Translations under genes and position numbers: made by a program | Notes under the pieces: generated by a model | Databases searched by the model: none | Seen by the model: the letters and a program-made list of their open reading frames with translations, nothing else | What the model was told of the DNA's origin: nothing | DNA from: Bacteroidales bacterium | Lineage (GTDB): Bacteria > Bacteroidota > Bacteroidia > Bacteroidales > VadinHA17 | Direction: 5' to 3' | Assembly (NCBI GenBank): GCA_013314865.1 | Contig: JABUEV010000219.1 | Span: forward strand, 1-5,021 | DNA length: 5,021 nt | Shown: positions 1 to 5,021 of the stretch, in pieces | How the letters are laid out: every line of letters starts with the position of its first letter | Numbering within the stretch: position 1 is the first letter of the stretch

Positions 1-227
1 TTGCTCTTTTTTATGAATTTCCGGCATCAATGCTGAAGGATTTCTCAAAAGGATATGTGAAAAGCTTAAAACTTTCGCTGACAGCCAGAAATATCTTCAC
101 CCTGACTAACTACTCAGGTTACGATCCTGAAGTGCTTGCAACTGACAGCTATAATTATTATGCTTATGATTATGCCGGTTATCCTCATTGTAAATCTTAT
201 TCCTTGTCGGTTGAATTAAAGTTCTGA
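1..227 (+). CDS. SusC/RagA-family TonB-dependent outer-membrane protein, C-terminal end (partial)
   Basis: This is the 3' end of a gene that begins upstream of the window; codons are in phase from base 3 and the stop is TGA at 225-227. The 75 visible residues match the usual end of SusC/RagA porins: a strand with LSLTARNIFTLTNYSGYDPE, then an aromatic, Tyr/Asp-rich stretch, then AGYPHCKSYSLSVELKF. The final alternating hydrophobic residues ending in Phe are typical of the last beta strand recognised by the BAM machinery. Family members are about 1000-residue 22-stranded barrels in the outer membrane that import glycans, peptides or other large ligands using TonB energy, usually with a SusD lipoprotein lid. 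The substrate cannot be inferred from this fragment. The ATG at 30 is internal, since the frame stays open to the window edge. The stop overlaps the next gene's ATG, so the two are probably co-translated. Confidence 0.88.
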   Translation, partial: ALFYEFPASMLKDFSKGYVKSLKLSLTARNIFTLTNYSGYDPEVLATDSYNYYAYDYAGYPHCKSYSLSVELKF

Positions 228-229
228 TG
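225..229 (+). other. TGATG stop/start overlap coupling susC-like gene and lipoprotein gene
   Basis: The TGA of the SusC-like gene (225-227) shares its last base with the ATG (227-229) of the lipoprotein gene. This arrangement usually signals one mRNA and translational coupling by terminating ribosomes. It supports the 227 start over the ATG at 251, because no separate ribosome-binding site is visible for either. Confidence 0.7.
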
Positions 230-1003
230 GCAATACTGAAAGTTAAAAAGATGCAGAGATTAATTGGAAATAAAATATTAGTTAGAAGTATTGTGACTTT
301 TATAACTGTATTTCTGTTCAATTCATGCGGTAAGACCTATATTGAAAAAAGCAGGGACGAATATTCTCCTGAGGATGTTGATCCGATAGTTTTTAGTGTG
401 ACGGGGCCATCGACGGTCTATCAGACAGACACGAGAGATTATGAAATTGGTTATTCAAGAGCGGGGTCATCATGGAGCTGGTCAGTTGAAGGAGCTGAAC
501 TTGCAGGCATAAGTGAAGATACAAAAAGAGCATCTGTCTTCTTCAGGGATAAACCCTCAAATGATACAGTCTATTTGACTGTCAGCGAAACGACATCAGG
601 TGGCGTCAAGTCTCCTGACACGGTTATTAAAGTAAAGGTCATTGAATTCTGTGTTCTTGAAATTCAAAACTTCACAGGTTTATTCGACTGTAATGAAAGT
701 GGTTATCATACCTACCAGGTCAACTTCAGGAAAGATCCTGTATTGTCAAACACTATTCTTAATGATAATTTCTGGGATTGGCCGGGGCCGGGCCAGGTAG
801 TCAGATATACCCTTTCAGGAGATTTTCTTGAAACAGTCACTGTTCCTAAACAGACATTCATCTTTGGAGACGGAATTACAGGATGGGTTGAAGGAAGCGG
901 AACATATAAAGGCTGCAGTCATACCATGGTGGTCGACTACACAGTTTTTTACGATGGCAATTTATATCAGACTCATCACGAATTCAGCCCCGCAGTCAAA
1001 TGA
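227..1003 (+). CDS. Predicted outer-membrane/surface lipoprotein with Ig/PKD-like domain
   Basis: 258 residues. A basic n-region (K5, K7, K8, R11, K16, R20) and hydrophobic stretch 21-32 lead to FNSC with Cys34, a plausible lipoprotein signal (Asn at -2 is not the classical lipobox). Residues 35-51 are a polar, acidic linker. Residues 52-140 look like an Ig/PKD-type beta sandwich: a GPSTVY opening, the SWSWSVEGAE core (the place where PKD domains have a W/Y-x-W segment) and a final DTVIKVKVIE strand. Residues 142-258 form a second beta-rich region with three Cys (142, 155, 230) and aromatic motifs such as DNFWDWPGPG; I do not recognise the family. The ATG at 227 overlaps the SusC stop; an alternative ATG at 251 (Met9) leaves a shorter but still basic n-region. 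Neither start has a clear Shine-Dalgarno sequence. Position suggests an accessory ligand-binding or cell-surface component of the SusC-type transporter; this role is inferred. Confidence 0.82.
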   Translation: MAILKVKKMQRLIGNKILVRSIVTFITVFLFNSCGKTYIEKSRDEYSPEDVDPIVFSVTGPSTVYQTDTRDYEIGYSRAGSSWSWSVEGAELAGISEDTKRASVFFRDKPSNDTVYLTVSETTSGGVKSPDTVIKVKVIEFCVLEIQNFTGLFDCNESGYHTYQVNFRKDPVLSNTILNDNFWDWPGPGQVVRYTLSGDFLETVTVPKQTFIFGDGITGWVEGSGTYKGCSHTMVVDYTVFYDGNLYQTHHEFSPAVK

Positions 1004-1006
1004 CTG
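993..1006. other. Short inverted repeat over the lipoprotein stop codon; possible weak terminator
   Basis: CAGTCA (993-998) and TGACTG (1001-1006) are perfect inverted copies around an AA centre, with the TGA stop inside the right arm. As RNA this allows a 5-bp stem with a 4-base loop. There is no T-tract on either strand, so it is a poor intrinsic terminator. It is the only inverted repeat I found near the 22-base gap between the convergent genes (1004-1025), and that gap holds no other recognisable signal. Confidence 0.25.
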
Positions 1007-1025
1007 ATACCTCCGGAAACTGGAA

Positions 1026-4000
1026 TCAATACGCTTTCTTATACTTATAATATCCTGATATTGAAATCCCCGCAAGAATAATAACTGCCAGATAAACGAA
1101 AACCGGTACAGGAACAGGGTCACCGCCGGCATATGAATGCAGGCCGGAAAGATAATAATTGACACCAAAATAGGTCATAAGCACTGATGAAAAAGCAAAC
1201 AGTGAAAGAAGGTTAAAAGTGTACAAATCCTTTAAACCGGGCATCATGCGGGCATGAAGCACAAAGCTGTAGACTATTATTGTAATAAGAGACCAGGTCT
1301 CCTTGGGATCCCATCCCCAATACCTTCCCCATGACTCATTTGCCCATATTGCACCAAGAAAGGTTCCGATTGTCAGCAAATAGAGTCCGATCGTGAGTGT
1401 TTTGTAATTAATGACCGTCAGCTGATCAATGGTATCTGAGATTCTTTCATGGTTTTTCCTGTTTGAGAATGTGAGAAGTATCATCACAATCAATCCGATA
1501 ATTGCTCCCATTCCAAGAAAACCATAACTGCTGGTTATTACTGAAACATGAAGTGTCAGCCAGTATGATTTAAGAACCGGGACGAGATTTGTTATCTCAG
1601 GGTCCATGAAACTCATATGTGCAACCAGCAGAGCCATCGAACCAAGAATAGCCGTTGCTGATAGAGTGAACTGTGACCTGTTCCTGAAAATGAAGCCTGC
1701 AAGTATGGCAACCCACGAGATAAACAGCATAGACTCATATCCGTTGCTCAAAGGCGCATGCCCTGCAATGTACCATCTTAAACCAAGTCCGATGGTATGC
1801 AATATAAATCCTGCAAAAAGAATCCATCCTGTTATTTTTATCACAACCGCAAACTGGTTTCTGCCGCTAATAACTGATACAATAAGCAGTATCAGCATAA
1901 CCAATCCGGCGGTGGCATAAAATGGGAAAAGCCTCTCAAATATATTAAGCCGGTAATAAATCATTTCAGCCTTTACCTCCGATTCTGACGGAAGTTCATA
2001 GCCTGCATACCTCTTCTGGTATTCCGAAAGAGATTTGGCTATATTTCTGACAGTCGCGGTGTTTGATGAATAAAGCGCCGCAGCTGTCATGGGAACGACA
2101 TCCCGTATGAATGCCGAATCCTCCCTTGTGATTGCCTTTTTCAGTGCTTCCTCAGGATTTCCCCAGTTATGAGAACCGTCCTTCAATGGCAGAATCCTGA
2201 AAAAACTTCCGTTATATATCATATAAAGAATATTAACCCTTTCATCCACCTTAATAATTTCCTTATCAGTTTTTGATCTCTTACCAGGAGCCAGAGAATA
2301 AGCTCTGTCGACGTGGTCGGCCAGTTTGTAATATCCTTTTTCTCCAAGCTCCACTATGTCAGAAAAGGATGCATAGTTGCCTGTGATACCGATAATTGAT
2401 GCGACATTTTTTGATGAAACCCTGATAAGCGGAACCTCTTTCCAGTGTTCAAAATCAAAATAGAAACCAAGAAATACCTGCATTGGAGTATATTGCTCAA
2501 ACCTGTTGGAACGGGTAACTTTTCTTATGATGTCACTGCTTAATGTGAAAAGAGGCTTAGTTCTGCCTTTCTGATCCTGGACAAGTATCTTACCCAATTC
2601 TTCAGAACCTTTCCTGTCAGGAACATTTTCAATCACGGGTGAAGCCTTAACCAACCCGACAGTGGCAATCAGGACAATAAAAATCACAGTTGATTTACGC
2701 ATAACTGAATTCCAGTAGCCCGGACTGACTTTCCGGAAAACTGAATTGCGGCTTACCAGCGCCAGCAGAATGAAAGCGAACAAAAATCCATAACCCGTAT
2801 ACGTAACTGCCATGCCAACAGGATCGTTATTGACTGATAAAATTGTACCCTTTTCATCACTGTCGTACGATGACTGGTAGAACCTGTATCCTTTGTACTT
2901 AAGAACATTATTCATGAAGATTTTAAAAGGCTTTTCATATTCCTCAGCCCTGTCAATAAGCGTAACATCACTACTGTAACCTGAAGGACTGTTTGACCCG
3001 GGATACCTGTCTAGGATGAAATCGTTAAGTTTCAGGCTGAAGGGAAGCTTTCTTTCTCTGCTTCCAAAACTTATATCAAGATATTTGTCTCCGGCTTCCG
3101 TTCTTATCGATGACCTTTCAGACGATTCACTGTGCATCAGGTATGCCTGGGAAAGTCCTGAACCGCTTCTTATGTCAAACATGAAGGCAAACTTTCTATC
3201 ACTTTCACTTTGCGGCGGTTCCTGTGCAACAGTAATCCTGCCTGTCATAGTAAACTCCTGAGGTACGAGCCTTGTATTCCTTACTGTTAAAACCTGCATT
3301 TTCCTTAACATCACCCTTCTGCCGGGTTCGAGAACCTCTGAATTGCGGGTCATCATGCTTAATGCTTCAATCGGGTAACGGGATTCTATAAAGAAATTAC
3401 CGGAATCAGATTTTATCATAATATCAGCTTCATCCGGCGATTCAAAGCCAATAGTAAGACTATCAGCCTGTTTTAATTCACCCTTGCCCAGAAAAATCTT
3501 CTCTGATTCTGAGTTACCCTTTGCAACTATCAAAGATACCATAGGCACCCCTGCCGGGTCATCTGAGATGACCTCAACAGCATCAGGGATTATCTTACTG
3601 AGAAATATCTCATAACTTTCCCCGTCAGTGCTCATCTTGTGATCAAACCTGCCTTCAGCCGGGGTGATCATGGAGTATTTTTTCGAAAATTCAGAAAGAA
3701 CAATCCCTCTGCTGTCAACAAGGGTATAATTTATATATCTGTCAGTTGAAAAACATGAAACCTGTTCCTCTCCCTCCCTTATGTGAATAGTGCCTTCCCA
3801 GCCAAAATATCTTGTGATACCAGCTCCTGCCAGAATAAGTAAAAATGACAGGTGAAATATCAGGACAGGCAGTTTTGATTTTCTGAACATCCTGTGAACT
3901 ATCATCTGCCCTGTAAGATTTACAGCCAGCAAAAACAGAATAAGCTCAAACCACCACGCATCATAAACAAATCCGTACGCAGCTTCTGAGCCATAATCGT

Positions 4001-4094
4001 TTTCAATAAATGTCGCTGCAGCCATCGATACAGCGAATATTATAAACAGTATCCCCATGAAGAGAGGGGAAATAAAAAACTTCAGAATTTTCAT
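1026..4094 (-). CDS. ccsBA: Fused system II cytochrome c synthase CcsBA (ResB-CcsA)
   Basis: 1022 residues, an inner-membrane protein that moves heme across the membrane and ligates it to CxxCH motifs of c-type apocytochromes. The N-terminal ResB/CcsB part has membrane segments near 7-29, 44-64 and 74-94, a large periplasmic domain to about 430 and another segment near 431-447. A segment near 467-484 precedes a second soluble domain (about 487-720). The CcsA part (about 722-1015) is polytopic and holds the tryptophan-rich heme-handling WWD motif at 917-934 (WANESWGRYWGWDPKETW). Four histidines fit the known CcsBA ligand set: TM-His H81 (FHLSFLL) and H947 (VLHARM), periplasmic H849 (TLHVS) and H986 (GLHSYAG). 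The spacing 849-947-986 is, from memory, almost the same as in the Helicobacter fusion (761-858-897). Length is slightly above that ~900-residue protein. No frameshift or missing key residue is seen. The ATG at 4092-4094 gives a proper first membrane segment (MKILKFFISP). The gene stands divergent to a multiheme cytochrome, a likely client. Confidence 0.95.
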   Translation of the reverse strand: MKILKFFISPLFMGILFIIFAVSMAAATFIENDYGSEAAYGFVYDAWWFELILFLLAVNLTGQMIVHRMFRKSKLPVLIFHLSFLLILAGAGITRYFGWEGTIHIREGEEQVSCFSTDRYINYTLVDSRGIVLSEFSKKYSMITPAEGRFDHKMSTDGESYEIFLSKIIPDAVEVISDDPAGVPMVSLIVAKGNSESEKIFLGKGELKQADSLTIGFESPDEADIMIKSDSGNFFIESRYPIEALSMMTRNSEVLEPGRRVMLRKMQVLTVRNTRLVPQEFTMTGRITVAQEPPQSESDRKFAFMFDIRSGSGLSQAYLMHSESSERSSIRTEAGDKYLDISFGSRERKLPFSLKLNDFILDRYPGSNSPSGYSSDVTLIDRAEEYEKPFKIFMNNVLKYKGYRFYQSSYDSDEKGTILSVNNDPVGMAVTYTGYGFLFAFILLALVSRNSVFRKVSPGYWNSVMRKSTVIFIVLIATVGLVKASPVIENVPDRKGSEELGKILVQDQKGRTKPLFTLSSDIIRKVTRSNRFEQYTPMQVFLGFYFDFEHWKEVPLIRVSSKNVASIIGITGNYASFSDIVELGEKGYYKLADHVDRAYSLAPGKRSKTDKEIIKVDERVNILYMIYNGSFFRILPLKDGSHNWGNPEEALKKAITREDSAFIRDVVPMTAAALYSSNTATVRNIAKSLSEYQKRYAGYELPSESEVKAEMIYYRLNIFERLFPFYATAGLVMLILLIVSVISGRNQFAVVIKITGWILFAGFILHTIGLGLRWYIAGHAPLSNGYESMLFISWVAILAGFIFRNRSQFTLSATAILGSMALLVAHMSFMDPEITNLVPVLKSYWLTLHVSVITSSYGFLGMGAIIGLIVMILLTFSNRKNHERISDTIDQLTVINYKTLTIGLYLLTIGTFLGAIWANESWGRYWGWDPKETWSLITIIVYSFVLHARMMPGLKDLYTFNLLSLFAFSSVLMTYFGVNYYLSGLHSYAGGDPVPVPVFVYLAVIILAGISISGYYKYKKAY

Positions 4095-4189
4095 GTCTGA
4101 CTATTGAACATTTAAATTTTTATCCCGACCGGAATCAAATAATTTAACTTTTTGATTAATTTACCCGAAATAACATCTATATCCTTAAA

Positions 4190-4206
4190 CAGGCAATTTT
4201 TGCCTG
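4190..4206. repeat. 7-bp perfect inverted repeat (hairpin or operator) in the divergent region
   Basis: CAGGCAA (4190-4196) and TTGCCTG (4200-4206) are exact inverted copies around TTT. It lies one base from the Crp/Fnr-like palindrome (4208). It is not followed by a T-run on either strand, so it does not look like an intrinsic terminator. It could be a second operator, or a 5' hairpin in the ccsBA leader if transcription starts near 4214. Confidence 0.45.
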
Positions 4207-4207
4207 A

Positions 4208-4225
4208 ATTTGAGATGTGTCAAAT
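4208..4225. promoter_or_regulatory. Crp/Fnr-family-like operator palindrome (ATTTGA-N6-TCAAAT)
   Basis: ATTTGA (4208-4213) and TCAAAT (4220-4225) are perfect inverted copies with 6 bases between, giving the TTGA-N6-TCAA core. The Escherichia coli FNR consensus TTGAT-N4-ATCAA has the same core and spacing; only its inner T/A pair is absent here. The centre (4216.5) lies on the predicted ccsBA start region and overlaps its -7 box, while sitting upstream of the cytochrome gene's candidate -7 box at 4238-4245. Binding could therefore block ccsBA from this promoter while helping cytochrome transcription. Which regulator binds, if any, is unknown. Confidence 0.45.
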
Positions 4226-4228
4226 ATA
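4221..4228 (-). promoter_or_regulatory. Candidate Bacteroidota -7 element for ccsBA (TATATTTG)
   Basis: Read on the minus strand, TATATTTG matches all fixed bases of the Bacteroidota -7 consensus TAnnTTTG. The matching -33 TTTG is poor: the nearest candidate is ATTG (plus-strand 4253-4256), 24 bases upstream, slightly beyond the usual spacing. Transcription from here would start near 4212-4216 and give ccsBA a leader of roughly 120 bases containing the inverted repeat at 4190-4206. The TTTG overlaps the right half of the Crp/Fnr-like palindrome. Confidence 0.45.
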
Positions 4229-4237
4229 TAACAATTT

Positions 4238-4245
4238 TATCTTTA
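4238..4245 (+). promoter_or_regulatory. Weak candidate -7 element for the multiheme cytochrome gene (TATCTTTA)
   Basis: TATCTTTA matches TAnnTTTG except for the last base. A TTTG at 4209-4212 lies 25 bases upstream, longer than the usual 19-21 or so, and is itself part of the Crp/Fnr-like palindrome. A start near 4250 would give a leader of about 20 bases. A weak core promoter beside an operator would suit an activator-dependent promoter, but the element is short and the region AT-rich. Confidence 0.25.
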
Positions 4246-4270
4246 AAAATTTCAATTAACTTTTCTGAAA

Positions 4271-5021
4271 ATGCTTTATTTAATTCTTTATGGTCTGTTT
4301 CTGTTAAGTCCTGTCGTAAAGGAAGATCCGGATCCGAAAGACAAAACCGGAAAAGGATCATATATTTTGCATGAAAAAAATTCACAGGAGCAATGTGACA
4401 AATGTCACAATCCTTCTGTAGTTGAAGCAAGACTGGGTCAATACAGCAAGTCACAGCATTTTCGCGGGAGGTCATTCAGGAGGGCACGGACCGGAGAATG
4501 TGCTCCATGTCACACTCACGAAGGTTTTCTGGATGTAGTAAAAAACAACACTTCAGCTGAATTTAAAGCCGATCCCGCAAATACTTCAGTATTCAGGAAC
4601 AGTTATGTTGCTTCCGATTCTTCCCTGGTTTATCCCGGGCCGATAATATGCTTTACCTGTCACAGCTCAGTTCATACAAGGCATACCCCGGACGAATTTT
4701 ATCCGCTGTCCAGCACAAAACCAGTTCCCATGACTATGTGGGGAGGGTTAAAGACCATAAGCCTGCGGCGTGAGAATTCAAACCTTTGCGCAAAATGCCA
4801 TCAGCCGCGGCCGGTAATCTCCCTTTCAGGAAAACCTGTTGACTATTCAATGCTGACAGAAAAAAAATCATCGGTTTTCAATTCTGCTTTGCTATCATAC
4901 AGTACAGGAGTGCATTACGGGACACAGTCAGCTATATTCTCAGGTACAGGAGGGGTGGAGTTCGGATCGGGATACAGAAACTCCGCACATACTGAAAAAG
5001 CCTCATGCACCGACTGCCACA
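4271..5021 (+). CDS. Multiheme c-type cytochrome, N-terminal part (runs off window)
   Basis: The frame from ATG 4271 stays open to the window edge (250 complete codons). Five c-heme motifs are visible: CDKCH at 42-46, CAPCH at 77-81, CFTCH at 127-131, CAKCH at 173-177 and CTDCH at 246-250; the last ends one base before the edge, so more hemes may follow. Extra histidines (H34, H63, H83, H135, H138, H215, H240) could be distal ligands; H240 six residues ahead of Cys246 fits the usual bis-His pattern. Residues 2-16 (LYLILYGLFLLSPVV) form a short hydrophobic export signal or anchor, without a basic n-region and without an obvious AxA cleavage site. The in-frame TAA at 4244-4246 and lack of any other ATG make 4271 the best start. 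Probable role: electron transfer in the periplasm or at the cell envelope, matured by the divergent CcsBA. No NrfA-type CxxCK is seen, and the specific family and partner are not recognised. Confidence 0.88.
   Translation, partial: MLYLILYGLFLLSPVVKEDPDPKDKTGKGSYILHEKNSQEQCDKCHNPSVVEARLGQYSKSQHFRGRSFRRARTGECAPCHTHEGFLDVVKNNTSAEFKADPANTSVFRNSYVASDSSLVYPGPIICFTCHSSVHTRHTPDEFYPLSSTKPVPMTMWGGLKTISLRRENSNLCAKCHQPRPVISLSGKPVDYSMLTEKKSSVFNSALLSYSTGVHYGTQSAIFSGTGGVEFGSGYRNSAHTEKASCTDCH

Larger units (their letters stand above)
4095..4270. promoter_or_regulatory. Divergent intergenic control region between ccsBA and multiheme cytochrome gene
   Basis: This AT-rich stretch of 176 bases separates the two divergent starts and must hold both promoters. 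No gene is evident: the ATG at 4215 (+) opens only a 14-codon frame. Neither start is preceded by a Shine-Dalgarno sequence, as is usual in Bacteroidota. Elements seen inside it (a -7 box for ccsBA, a Crp/Fnr-like palindrome, a 7-bp inverted repeat and a weak -7 box for the cytochrome) are listed separately. Confidence 0.7.

Noticed and set aside
106..321. Minus-strand open frame of 71 codons across the SusC/lipoprotein junction
   Set aside because: Antisense to two coupled genes; composition is what the opposite strand of AT-rich coding DNA gives.
962..1168. Minus-strand open frame of 68 codons over the convergent gene ends
   Set aside because: It overlaps the 3' ends of both the lipoprotein gene and ccsBA in a different frame and has no recognisable feature.
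1606..1920. Plus-strand open frame of 104 codons inside ccsBA
   Set aside because: It is antisense to the conserved CcsA membrane region and shows no family features; a shadow of the real gene.
3016..3261. Plus-strand open frame of 81 codons inside ccsBA
   Set aside because: Antisense to the ResB periplasmic domain; hydrophobic-looking by chance, with no start signal or homologous motif.
4215..4259. Possible 14-codon leader peptide upstream of the cytochrome gene
   Set aside because: Its ATG falls inside the Crp/Fnr-like palindrome, there is no ribosome-binding site, and the predicted start point near 4250 would exclude it from the mRNA.
4261..4271. TTTTC-T-GAAAA inverted repeat next to the cytochrome start codon
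   Set aside because: Only five A/T-rich pairs around one base in an AT-rich context; too short to call an operator or hairpin.
4371..4421. ATGAAAAAAATT start-like sequence in the cytochrome gene
   Set aside because: It looks like a typical start but is out of frame with the CxxCH motifs and reaches a stop after 16 codons; the A-tract is read through in the correct frame as Glu-Lys-Asn.
4185..4475. Minus-strand open frame of 96 codons over the divergent region and cytochrome start
   Set aside because: It lies antisense to a plus-strand frame with several CxxCH motifs and spans the intergenic palindromes; its protein has no recognisable domain.

Overview
The window most resembles a Bacteroidota chromosome. 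It carries the tail of a SusC/RagA-type TonB-dependent outer-membrane protein, a surface-type lipoprotein, a fused ResB-CcsA (CcsBA) cytochrome c synthase, and starts with no visible Shine-Dalgarno sequence. It also has a TAnnTTTG-type -7 promoter element. Base composition is moderately AT-rich. The exact genus cannot be told from the sequence.

Layout. Positions 1-227 (+) hold the last 75 residues of a SusC-like transporter. Its stop codon overlaps, by one base, the start of a 258-residue predicted lipoprotein (227-1003, +) with an Ig/PKD-like domain and a second, unrecognised beta-rich domain. The two look like one translationally coupled operon for outer-membrane uptake of an unknown substrate. 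A gap of only 22 bases separates this unit from the convergent gene at 1026-4094 (-), a 1022-residue system II cytochrome c synthase (CcsBA). A 176-base divergent intergenic region (4095-4270) follows. From 4271 to the window edge (+) runs the first 250 residues of a multiheme c-type cytochrome with five CxxCH motifs, open at its 3' end.

The right-hand half is a functional pair: CcsBA exports heme and attaches it to CxxCH apocytochromes, and the divergent gene encodes such an apocytochrome. The region between them holds a perfect TAnnTTTG element directed at ccsBA, overlapped by an 18-base palindrome with the TTGA-N6-TCAA core of Crp/Fnr-family sites, and a 7-bp inverted repeat next to it. 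This suggests shared, possibly oxygen- or electron-acceptor-dependent control, which is an inference. I see no mobile element, CRISPR array, tRNA or rRNA gene, and no clearly new system. The most useful leads are the divergent control region, the partial multiheme cytochrome, and the lipoprotein sitting directly after a SusC gene where SusD is usually found.
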